Of a stretch of 64,000 nucleotides of DNA, positions 13,401 through 25,300 are shown piece after piece. Both the position numbers and the translations under genes were made by a program. Source of the DNA: Glandiceps talaboti. Its lineage: Eukaryota; Hemichordata; Enteropneusta; Spengelidae. Positions within the stretch are counted from its first letter, which is position 1; each line of letters starts with the position of its first letter. The DNA is taken from NCBI RefSeq assembly GCF_964340395.1, contig NC_135553.1, forward strand, positions 25,900,449-25,964,448, written 5' to 3'. The notes under the pieces are model-generated. The model had not been told where the DNA came from. It did not search any database and was given only the letters and a program-made list of their open reading frames with translations.

Positions 13401-15373
13401 TGTTAAAATCAGATGATGAAAGTGGCCATACAGTTTGAACATAAAATAGGTGTTTATTTTGAATTCTTCATTAGTATTAAACACTGTTTTTTCTACTTAC
13501 AAAAAACATCAAAAAACATAGATAAAGTCTTAGTCTGTGTTTGTAACTCACTAAATTACCAATGATGAAGTCTTAGTCTGTATTTGTAACTCAGTGAATT
13601 ACCAAATATGAAGTCTTAGTCTGTGTTTGTAACTCAGTGAATTACCAATGATGAAGTCTTAGTCTGTATTTGTAACTCAGTGAATTACCAATGATGAAGT
13701 CTTAGTCTGTGTTTGTAACTCACTAAATTACCAATGATGAAGTCTTAGTCTGTATTTGTAACTCAGTGAATTACCAATGATGAAGTCTTAGTCTGTGTTT
13801 GTAACTCACTAAATTACCAATGATGAAGTCTTAGTCTGTATTTGTAACTCAGTGAATTACCAAATATGAAGTCTTAGTCTGTATTTGTAACTCAGTGAAT
13901 TACCAAATATGAAGTCTTAGTCTGTGTTTGTAACTCAGTGAATTACCAAAAAGTGTGTTAATGGTTTGTTATTTTATAAATGGAAAGTGATTTTTCAATA
14001 AATTTTTACACATTTTTATAATTTTTTTGCAAATAAGAAATTCTAAACATGGACTTCATCTACATGTTGTATTTTGTTTCACATTACTAGACAAGCATAC
14101 TAAAGTTGTTTTATGAATTAAAAAGCGAAACTAAACTTGTTTGTTGGGAAAAATGAGTTACAAATGTATGTGTAAATGGCAAGAAATTTCAGATGTAGCA
14201 TCACATATGATATGATGTGATCACAAAAGTGCCCATTGCTAACATTGATGGTTGTATCACAAGTACATGTACATTTATAAAACAGGTAACAATGGAAAAT
14301 ACAAATTCATGAATTATTTCAAATTAAATGTTGGATCAAATCAAATTGAATTGGTTCTCTTGTCCCTGCATGCCCTAAAAACTGGTTTGAACAGATATAG
14401 TTGAATTGGTTCAAAACCCCGTCAGAAGGGTGGTGTAAAACTGATTCAAAGTAAATTAGTTCAAAATATCATTGCAAAAGCAAAACTGGTTTAATTTATA
14501 TCCACTGGCCAGTGTTATCATGGGGACAACAATTGGTTGTGAACCAATTTAACTGAATTAATTTAGTTTAAATCGATTTAGGTGAGAACAAGGCTTATAT
14601 GGAATAGAAATACTAGACTGGAACAAACTTGAAGATAGCATAGTACAGGCTGTATCCGATGGTGCTTTGAAAGCTACCAGTTATCTGGTCATTTGATGTA
14701 TTTACTTTCATTAGAAGTCAACCTCCACTGACCCTGATGTATCCACCAATAGAAATCTCCCTACTTCATTAGCTACAATTTAGTGATTGTAGTGTAGACA
14801 ACATACATGTACATGTATACATTTGTAGTTAGTCCATATAATTTGTATGCTGGTAGACCGGATATTTACCACCATCAATATTGATACAATTAACAATATG
14901 AATACTAGTAGCTCTTGAGTACATTGTGGTATAAAATGTAATATGTAAGTGTAAATTGCACCACAGCTGTTCTCTCTGAACAAAGTAACATGGGTACATC
15001 CCAAGACCTCTTGTCATTTCTCAGCATCCCCATGGAAATATGCAAATTGTACTTCACTTCATTTTCTGTCAAAATACTATCAACTAGTGATGTTCCTTCC
15101 TGGTGGCTAAACAAAGTCAAGGATGAAAGTATACCTCTGGTGTGCAGCTTAATTCCTCAACAGTGTCTTCAGTACTATGTGACCTATGGTATGTTTTTAA
15201 AGTTAGCAGAATTGATGTCCAAGGGTCTACCATCTAGACTACTACAGAAGTGACAAGGTGGTGCAATTCTTCAGCTCCTCCCATTACAAAATTCTAGCAA
15301 GAACACTGTATTTGAATTGTGTGATGGACATGTACATATGTACATGTACTAGTATGTAGATTACATTTGTATG

Positions 15374-15412
<39 letters not shown>

Positions 15413-17584
15413 ATATGAGATTTGCCTTAATAGAAACTAGAAAAAAAATCTTTTGTTGAAGACATACATTACAATGTAGTAGTCGGAGTTCATCTGTTGG
15501 GACTAAACATGCATATCTTAGTACAATAACAAGGAAATATAAGTTGAAGGCACATTGTTCTCAATTTTAACAAAAGGGATATTTATAAATGTTTTTTGTC
15601 ATTATTACAAAATCTGCTTAAGTTCAGTCACAGCCCCCCCCCCCCCCCCCCCCCATCATAATCAAAATACATCTTACAGAGAACATTGATTGTGAAACAA
15701 TGGAAATATCCTGTATTGTTACACCTTAGTGGGAGTTTTGTCCAGCGGTATTTTCCAATCTGGCCGAATGGATTAGAAAAACATTAGTGAAGTTATGTTC
15801 ACAACAAAAGAGTTCTATATGAACTTTGTGAGATTTAATTTTTTTTATCATATATCTGGACCAGTGGATTTTTTGGGAGTGATATATATGTAATTGTTAG
15901 AGTACTTAAAATTAGCAATGTATTATATATGCTGGTTCTTTGTAAATGTAATGTGTATTTATTTTGTGACTGTATTTCTAATTATATGTCATTTTAGCTA
16001 TCTCATCAACTCTGTTATTAATGCATCTAATTGCTATTTGACTAAATAAAGAAATAAAATAAAGAAATACAGAAATACAGAAATAAATAATTTGCTATTA
16101 CACTTTTTGTGATTTAGAGTGCTTTATCCGACTATAGACTTTTAACCTTTACACTTTGGACTGTTACAATCCATTCAGTGTTACTTACATAAATTTATGT
16201 GGAACATCTGTGGATATACTTTATAAAAATGAAGAAGACAAACAACCTGAAAGGTCAAAGGGTGTGCTGTACAGATCAGCCCATTGTGAAGTAGTCTTTT
16301 ATCGATATATCTGCAAATCCCTTCACATATTAATATTGACAAATTTTATTGATTTCTGGTAAAGGAGACCCTATTGTTTGTATGTTACTCATTACTTTTC
16401 TATGGCAACTATGGGTTGGTCAGTCGATTCAATTGTCATGTTTGCAGCCCCCTACTTGAATAACTTCCATCATGAAAAAAATGTTCTGTTCGTGAACAAG
16501 TGTCGTCATGGTGATGATGACATTGGCAGTCCAAGCACTAGGTTATTCTTGCCAGAGAGGGTGCTGTTCCGTAAAATATTAAGGGCAGACAAAAATAAAA
16601 ATATTTTTATTTTGATGTTGGAGATGAATAGTTGGGTCAGTTGGGTAATGAGAAACAGAAAAAAAAATAGGGTCACCCTAACATCAACATTTGGGAATAT
16701 ACACATGATAACAGCATTACAAAAAATTGTGGGAGAGCCATTAGATATATACTGTATACATTCAATTTGAATTCTTGGCTTACTATTGGGCAAGAACAGA
16801 TACATGTACAAAATTTAGCAAATTCACTGGGTTTACAAAATTATTTCAAACTTCTACTATTATTTTCAGATTTTCTGTGCTTTTTCCTTTTCTTTTTGAT
16901 TTGAGGGACATATTAAAGTCACCTGTGACGCAGCACTGAAATGGAAAACTACCAAAAAAAATGAAATATATATTGAGGGAATTGATAACATTTGATACCT
17001 TTTGCTGCTGTACCGTCTCCATCAGGAAGAATGGCCCATGCAATGGCTGTGGCACTATCCCCATCAATTTGGTACACTACACCTGTCCGATCATCAATGC
17101 TATATAATTTACCATTGAAGACCTGTAACTCCGATAATTCCATTGAACGACCTCCCTGGGCTAGATTGGACTTCAGTTTGACCACTTCATCGTCCCAGTC
17201 GACGTGGACTTTGTCTCTGTGTTTGTTAATAACAAGATAACCCCGTTTGAAATAACTTTCCCAAGTGTCACCCTTGCCTTTCACCTTTGACGATTCGTCC
17301 AAATCAGAAATGACACCGATCCGATATTTCATACCCGTAGCTGTGTACTGAGGTGGACTGAGTGGGTAAGTCGTATTATATTTCATATTTTTACGAAGCT
17401 TGACGTTTGATATAGCAGCTGATGCCCCCAATGAATCTCCATAGGCTTTCCCTTTACCGTCTGACATGAGTAGAAATGCGATGAACAGTACACCGGCGAT
17501 CGCTGCCACGAGTACCAACCGTGGTCTCAATCGAACGGCTTTACCTGGACCGGGATACCGCATATTACCAGAGTTATTCAACAT
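10495..17584 (-). CDS. CANT1: Soluble calcium-activated nucleotidase 1 (apyrase), 3 coding exons
   Basis: CANT1 hydrolyses UDP, GDP and UTP with calcium in the ER/Golgi lumen, and supports protein glycosylation and glycosaminoglycan synthesis. Coding exons in transcript order are 17584-16999, 11950-11747 and 10868-10495. The splice sites are AAAG|GTATC, CACCAG|GT, CCAG|GTAAGG and CACACAG|GG, with phases matching. The product is 387 residues (human about 401). Residues 23-40 form a signal-anchor helix. Family blocks follow in order: [114 protein letters not shown], and the C-terminus [19 protein letters not shown]. An in-frame Met eight codons upstream (17608) is an alternative start. It is divergent from PIGA. 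Nothing looks broken. Intron 1 (about 5 kb) carries a 43-bp minisatellite. Confidence 0.94.
12050..13500. other. CANT1 intron 1, proximal part
   Basis: AT-rich intronic sequence with short A and T runs and no recognisable exon. Open frames of about 70 codons here lack domain similarity. Confidence 0.5.
13525..13950. repeat. 43-bp minisatellite, about 10 copies, in CANT1 intron 1
   Basis: The motif AAGTCTTAGTCTGT recurs every 43 bp at 13525, 13568, 13611, 13654, 13697, 13740, 13783, 13826, 13869 and 13912. Three sites vary between copies: gtgttt/tattt, cactaaatt/cagtgaatt, and aatgatg/aaatatg. Much of the array alternates between two types, suggesting an 86-bp dimer as the amplified unit. Confidence 0.93.
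15374..15414. repeat. AAAT microsatellite
   Basis: About ten uninterrupted AAAT units in CANT1 intron 1. Confidence 0.9.
15634..15654. repeat. Poly-C tract
   Basis: About 21 consecutive C in CANT1 intron 1; the true length is likely uncertain or variable. Confidence 0.85.
16470..16690 (+). repeat. Dispersed repeat, copy 1
   Basis: This segment aligns with 27294-27510. Shared blocks include 'tctgttc.tgaacaagtgt', 'ttattcttgccaga.agggc', 'aaaatattaagggcag', 'ggtaatgagaaacaga' and 'aatagggtcacc'. It ends near the CANT1 exon 1 donor. It carries no protein-coding signal I recognise, so it may be a MITE or SINE. Confidence 0.6.
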
Positions 17585-18180
17585 AATTACAAACTTCACA
17601 AGGTTCAAAACATTGTAGATGTTGTTTTCACGCCAGAATTAACATTAACCGGGGAATAACACAGGCGTTCTCTTCCACAATGAACTGGACGATCTCCGGG
17701 ACGAATACTATTTGAAGAAGTGGGGCAAATAGACGCAATGTTATATTTGGATTGAGATTCTTTCAATATATTCAAGATACACGAGACACGTAGGGCGTGC
17801 GCGTTGGTAGGGGTTGGTAGGCTCATGTTGCTATTCCAGCCTAGCCTGCCATACCGATCATTTTGACCCATCTTTCGCTTCGCAATGTAAACATATTGCG
17901 TTAATGCTTTGCCCATTTTGAGGTACGTTGTAAATTCGAATTCAAATAACACATAAATATGAATGTGAAAATGGTTTTAATGACACTAGTCATAGCTATA
18001 GCAATAGCGCCACCTACGGATCAAATATCAAAGATGGCTGCGCCCATTCGAAGAAGCGTCAAGTCTCCAAAGTAACAGCTAGCTGTGAACGTTGTTGTCC
18101 CATTGATCGTACACATGTAGGGTCTATGGTTTAACATTCAGTGTACTGTAGTTCTGTATCCTAGAGAAGATTTTATTAGA
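17585..18180. promoter_or_regulatory. Probable bidirectional CANT1-PIGA promoter
   Basis: Only 596 bases separate the two divergent start codons. The interval is richer in CpG than its surroundings and has no evident TATA box. At 18031-18041 it holds AAGATGGCTGC, close to the YY1 consensus typical of TATA-less housekeeping promoters. A short ORF (ATG at 18034, 13 codons, stop at 18073-18075) overlaps that motif. It would be a uORF if PIGA transcripts start upstream of it. Transcription starts cannot be seen from sequence. Confidence 0.55.
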
Positions 18181-19253
18181 ATGGCGGATGGAAACGACAT
18201 CAAGAGTGAAAAATATTGTATTTGGTATGTGATCGTTATTTTCACATTGAAAGACATTTGACACGGACAGTCAATGGCATGTTTGAAAGACTTATTTGAT
18301 AGTTGAAGTGTCATGGAAGTATCACCCACGGTGATACTTCCATGGTATAGTCATGGAAGTATACTTCCATGGTATAGTATACTGTATTTTGTGGTGACGG
18401 ATCAACTCGCTCCAACAACACTAGTATTAGTAAACGTTTATAAATCTAAACGATACATGGAATCGAAGTAAGACTAAGAGGACCGAAATTTAAATTACAT
18501 GATTTTGCGTATGCAGCCATGCAGAGGATAGCAAATGTAGCATTTCGTAGCAGAAAGTGGTGGTCGCGCATGCATGTGATTTTTTGCTTGGCTAGATCTA
18601 GCACTTATGCTAGCACAAATAGGCAACGGTAGCTATTAACTTTCCTCAGTCATGGAATATCACTTTTCACATTAGGAGTTAATGTTTACAACCCAAATAA
18701 TAATAATAACCAGGGAGAATATTAGTGACTAACACGCTTACGACTTCTGCATATGTATGGGTTTTGGAGACGTGTCTCCTCTTCCTAGTTAACACTTGGT
18801 ATTGTAGCACATACTATACCCTGTTTACAGCGCAAGTGGTCCTTCATTTTGTCTCGTATAAGTGGAATACAAGATACCAGAGACCTTCCAAACTGAGTAC
18901 CGGTACCTCCAGCTTCGACATTACAATGTAAAGAGTTGGGGCGAGTTGAAAATGGTACAAGTTGATCCATCACCGAGAAATTATCATTAACGTTAATTTG
19001 TTACCTGCTATTATTACTTAGAAATGCCACAATCCAATGCTGTACTTTTCCCATGAGGAAAGTAAATGGGAAAATTCTAGGCAAGTCTAGACAAACACTG
19101 GAAATCTGCACCATTCCTATACAACCATCGACAGTGACCCTTACTTCCAGATTCATCATATCGGCAAATACAAAAATGCATACGCACTAGACCAGACTAT
19201 TTAACTATTGGAACTTTGTATAGGTCTTTGACCCCTATTATTAAACAGTGAAA

Positions 19254-19319
<66 letters not shown>

Positions 19320-22300
19320 AATGATGATGATAACTTGGATTAAGCTTATAATTGTGTGCATGTGTGTGTATAATGAGGTACACTAAGTACATTGTATATA
19401 CATTCATTAATTTCAGCATGGTTAGTGATTTCTTCTTTCCCAACACTGGTGGTGTGGAGAGTCATATATATCAGCTATCACAATGTTTGATTCAAAGAGG
19501 ACACAAGGTAAGAGACATTCTCAAATATCCGGAGTCTGATAAATATATGTAACCTAGTGTATGCAAACTTGGTTGGTGGGAGAGGTCAAACTGTGATTTT
19601 ATTTTCTCCATGGTTTTCTGCTGGACATTGATTTTAATTGTTTTGGTATGACTAGCAGTACATATGGCCACATGTTTATTTCTGTACTTCAGCCATAATC
19701 TCATATCTTGACCCCATTTTCACCATCAGGGAGAAAATGTCAGTGCAGACAAACAATAATAATTAGAGTTGTGTCTTTACTGATATGTAGCTACACTCTA
19801 TGTATTACCTTTGGGGCTAAACTAACTAAATTCGATAAACACAGCTAACCTACCTGATTTTAGCCGATCTAAATATCATTATAAACTTGATAAAACTTGA
19901 TAAACTATCTGCTATTTAGATGAACCAAACTTAATGGAAAAAGTTTAAAATGATATATCCACTATTTATCCGATCTAAATATTATTATAAACTTTATGAA
20001 TTTTATAAACTATCAGCTCTTTAGACAAACTGTCCCTGGTGAAAAAAGCTTTAAAATAGCCTATGTCTGCTATCTAAATATTGTTACAAACTAAATAAAC
20101 TATCTGCTATTTAAACGGACCATCACTAGAAAAAAAGTTTTATAACAACTGTCCGCTAATGATCTGATCATCTGATCCCAATATCGTTGTTAATAGAAAG
20201 TTTATAAAGTATCCACTATTTAGGCAGACTGAACTTAGTGAAAAAAACTTTTACAACAATACATCCCTTACTTAGCCGATCTAAATATCATTATAAACAG
20301 TTTAACTTGATAAAGTATCTGTTATTTAGACAGGCCGTCTCTAGTGAAAAAAGTTTTACAACGATATATCTGCTAATTATGAATCTAAATATCTACCTAT
20401 AAAGGTGACTTCTGACGTTTGTACTCATCTTCTGTGAGACCCATGGAGTTGGCAATGTCTTGCGCTTCTTGATTTCGTATCTTCAATTCCTGAATGCGAT
20501 AGTAGATTTTTACTTTTTACTGGTTTAATTATTTCACTGAGACCAAGATCAGCCAATTTTGTAAAGTAGCTTTTGGCGTCATGACAGGATACTTATTGTG
20601 GTGTTTATTGGCTTCTGTAGCAGAATCTTTCTTCACTGCCAACATTAACTTCCTTTGTACAACATACTATGCTTCTATGTTTGCCAAGGACACTCTTTAC
20701 ATGACCAGGATGGTCAATTATGACTTCATCATAGTCAGATACTGTATATTTCCTGGTGTTGTCAAGTGTCTATTGTGTGGACTGTTCACATTTTTTTTGT
20801 GTGGGTAACTTTCTGAAGAGGTATAAGTGCAAATTTGTGCTGAATGCACAATTCTGTGATAGCAATGGCGTATTTCATATTATTGGCCGAGACAACTGGG
20901 CTGATTTTGACATTTGATATAATGCAACATGAACAACCATGGCTAATCTTAAGATCTTGTGTGTTATCCATTTAGAGAGACCTAGAATTAAAACAAAATC
21001 ACAGTTTATTAAACTACATGATCAATGTACATTTGTCATATTGAACTACATGTAATACCCCTACTGCATGTATGTGTATAAAGCTATAATAACGTTACTC
21101 AGTTCCTAACAATGCAAAAGTTTCTGTGACCACTTCAAGAACACACAGTTACTATTGTAAAAAAGGAATTCTCTTGGAACTCCAATTCCTTGTAAGTAGC
21201 TGTTGAAGAGTCTCAGTATACTGTCGGTCATACATAGTAGTCTAAGGATTGATAATGACATGAGCAGCTGCCTGGTGGTTTAAAATGGTCGACTTATCGA
21301 AAATCTCCAAGTTAAGGTCTTTTTCTAGAAATGTCAACATCTTGCAGGAAAAGTTCACACCTTAATAACTATATTTCAGCATACAGGAAATCAGTAGACA
21401 GGAAATCTGCCAGATTTGCAGGGTTCTCCACAAATTTGAAAATCAGAGGGGTGTGCTAATTTACATATTTAGTTGTATATAACTTGCTTGTGATTTGCAT
21501 ATATTTGGGCCTTACCATGTCTAATGGAAGAAGATGTATAATGGCACTAAAAATGTTTGCCTTTTAAACAAAAAGAATTACAAAAGATGTCATACAGGAA
21601 ATAAATCTCCAATTTTATTGGTGAATATACTGACTGGCTCATTAAAAAAAATGAGAAAATATTGACATCACTGTCACAAATATTATACAAATTGCATTCC
21701 ATAGTTCAGTCAGAACTATACATCAATATACATACATGTATCTACTCTGTCTCTGCAACCTTGTCTCCAAGTTCCAAATTTAGTCTTCTATTTCTGATAC
21801 TCCCCCAGATGCTGGCTGCCTTAAAGAAATCAAAATCTGTAGGTGAAGGCCCCTGGGTTGACACTTGTAGAAGTGAATTGAGAACTTTGTCACATAGTCT
21901 GTTTCATAATGTTGTCTTTTCTCTCTTCAGGCCACTATAGCCCTCATTCACAGTCTGGATTGAAGAGATCTAAGAAAACAATATGATAGTTTACTTTAAT
22001 AGGTTGTATACTGGGCGCAGGCCTCTAGGCCTCTATGTCCAGATCTGGTTGCTGAAGTCCTGGTATTCCAATTGTACTTGTAGTGATTTTCTCTTTGTAA
22101 TCATACTTGATTTCCTGGGTAGACCAGAACTTGTCCAGATGCTGTTCAAAAGAGTGTACTGACAGTGCGGTCACGACATGATTTGGCAGGGAATTCCATT
22201 TAGCTACAATTCGATTTGTGAAATAAAATTTCCGGACATCAAGACGGCAATGGTGTTTCTGTTGTTTCAGTGAGTGTCCTTGAGTTCTTTCAGATGTATC

Positions 22301-25300
22301 TCTTGTAAGGAAGTTTGCGACTGTGTCATCATAGTATTTATTTAGAATTTTGAAGGCTTCGATCATGTCTCCTCTTTCTCTCCTATAGGCAAGAGTTGGA
22401 AGACATAATCTAACAAGTCTTTCACTGTATGTAAGTCCTTTCAGAGCTGGTATTTGCCTAGTTGCACGTCGTTGAACATTTTCAATTACATCGATATCTT
22501 TTACTTTGTATGGATGCCACACAGAACTACATTATTCCAAGTGTGGACGAACCAAGGCTTTATAAAGAAATAAAAAGTTCTCAATGTCTAGGTACACATA
22601 GGTTCTTCTGATAATTCCCATAATTTTATTAGCTTTGTTGGCTTTATCTTGAATATGTTTTTCAAACGATAGGTCTGAGTCAATAAGTACTCCAATATCT
22701 TTTCGTTGTCAACATCTTTGAGTGTATGAGTTGTGTTGCCCAAGCCCATGGTGTACTGGAACTTGATATGCTTGCTGGTTCTTCCTCTAATTAATATGGC
22801 TTTGCATTTTTCCGCATTAAATCTCAATAACCTTGTCTGTGCCCATGCATCCAGTCTCTTTAGATCGTGTTGTAGATGTAACTGCTCGCCATACTTTGAT
22901 ACATCACGTGATAACTTAGTATCATTCGCAAAAAGGTACACATCTGAGTTCACACACTGTGGCATATCATTAATATAAATAACAAATAATAGAGGACCAA
23001 GTACACTTCCTTGGGGTATTCCACTCATCACCTTTTTCCATTGTGATGGATAGTGACATACATGTACTGTAAAAAGACAGGCACAAAAACACATCTGTTA
23101 GCAAAACAACAAATTTTTGTACTGCCCTGTGAAAACAAAAAATAAAAGTCTCACTCTCACCTGCTGTTGACATTGGTATAACAAGACCCAGTTGGGTCAA
23201 CTTGGATAAAGTTTGGAAGGTTTCATCCAAAGCACCACTTAGCAGTTTGCATTAGCCCTGGCTTGCATTTATCTGGCTTGCATAGTGATCTATTAGTACC
23301 TGAAATGGAGAAATATGGTAGAACAACATTAGTCAACACTGACTATATACCCCCAAAAAAATTCAAATATAACATGTTACAACTTGAATTATAGTTGAAT
23401 TGAGCAGTCTTATGAAAATTATAGTTAATCCCATACCTTCAATTCATCTTGGCCATAGAAATCCAGAACTTCACATATAAATTCTAAATCTTGAACCACC
23501 AGTCAAGCTTAGTAAACACTTCTAAGATATAGCTTAGTCTTTAATATTACTGACTAGCTTGATGATGAACTGGTTCAGTACCTGGTGGCAAAAAAGGGAA
23601 AACTTAGCTTATGATCCGTGTTGATAATTCGACTCGACTATATAATGTGCATACATTGGCTACATGTGCACGGATGACTATTAGGAAAACTTTCCATAGT
23701 TTACTTTTAGAAATATAACTAAAAACACCCTCTTTGACAGTACAATCACTTGTACTTCTCTGACCAATGGGGATACATGTGCCATCCAGAACTACCGGAT
23801 ACAATGACCATGGTTAACAACTGCTTTGGACTGGGATGTGACATCTGAAGATGTGTTACATGTACGCAGTTTTCTTCGCTTCGCAGGATCAACATTTCCG
23901 CTCTCAGTACTGGACGCATGTTTGCTTTTAAAACCAAATTGCTCAAGAGACATCATATCAGGTCTGTTCTTCTACAATTGCAGATACAAAAATTTATGAA
24001 CTGGTGACATCGACACGGTAGATTTACCATAGTTTATATAATTACGTCTTCTCACCATATCAACTGTGATGTTATTGTTCTCACTCATCAATTTGCTATT
24101 GTAGGTATAAACCACAACATTAACTGTAAAGAGATAATAATATGGTTGCTGATAAACTTTAGAAGTACATGCTTAGGGGGTGGGTGTAAACTGGTTTTTA
24201 ACTCCAAATGTCATTATTTTTATCAAAGTGTTAAACAAGCTAACACGTGATGATGGTCACCATGGCTCAAGAGAGCTGCTGACAAACTTCACACTTCCTG
24301 TGATTGTGGGCTTTGACACAATGTTCACACTAAAATAAAGTGGTGCCTTTCTAAAGTAATGGGGGGCAGTACTTCAAACAGGAGTGGTCCACACAAACAG
24401 GGGTGGTGCCCCTCAAAACCCTGTGGTGGAGAACACTGCAACTAATCAATTCTCACAGTATTACAATAGCTAACAAGACACTAATATGTTCCCATGACAT
24501 GATGTTTGGAGGAAAGGTGTTGAGTCCACAACCAGGGTGTTATCGTAATCTTCTTAGAACTTATAGAAGTGCCAATATGTCTGGTGATACACCTGACCAC
24601 ATGTCAATAGATGGACTGATATATACATGTATATACCATAGAGTAATAAATTATAATATTGTGGAATAATAAAATTGGTAACTAAAATTAAGCAACCTGT
24701 GTTTCATTTTGTTTGTCAGTGTACTTGTGACTAGAGGCTTGAGTGTATGGATGAAAGTAAAATGAAATCGGGCCACCTATGTCCACAGATTAAAAACTTC
24801 AGTGTAGTTCAGTGCAGTCTATTAAGATAGCAACACTTGCAGATTGATGCAATAGAATACAGAGATTTCTACTGAAGTGCACTGATTGGCCAATCTTTTA
24901 TCAGGAAAGCCATACAGTTTAGGGTATTCTTGTCACAAATTCTGTAAATTAATAATTCATACACCTCAAAGTCAAAGGTCCGGCAGGTGAAAATGCTGGG
25001 TGGCATTAAACAAATTTCCTGCCATTACTGCAGTCGACCATGTCATAAATTGAATGGTACTTGTCCATAGGCTGGATGAGATGATGGAGATTGATCAGCT
25101 TGCAGATAACTTTATGTAAGTCCATGCCGAAAACTGACAGATAGATATCGCCAACTTTATGTTACCCATAATACATTGTAATAACCAGCAAAAAAATGTA
25201 ACCATAGAACAACAATCACAATCAAACATTTAAATGAATTCACTCGACTGTGGACTAATTCTTATTGTGAAAAATACACCGTTCCAAGACCTGTTCTACA

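Noticed and set aside
13525-13950. Regularly spaced repeats suggesting a CRISPR array (also 31186-32982)
   Set aside because: Units are head-to-tail with no unique spacers, there are no cas genes, and the DNA is eukaryotic.
14990-15253. 87-codon plus-strand frame
   Set aside because: It lies in CANT1 intron 1 with no recognisable domain, and overlapping frames on the other strand are equally open.
17605-17952. 115-codon minus-strand frame upstream of CANT1
   Set aside because: It lies in the divergent promoter and 5' UTR region, ends before the CANT1 start, and shows no family similarity.
19201-19446. Histidine-rich minus-strand frame
   Set aside because: It is translated GAT microsatellite.
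23746-23946. Open frame read as an independent small gene
   Set aside because: It overlaps in another frame the possible transposase fragment and has no start context or domain of its own.
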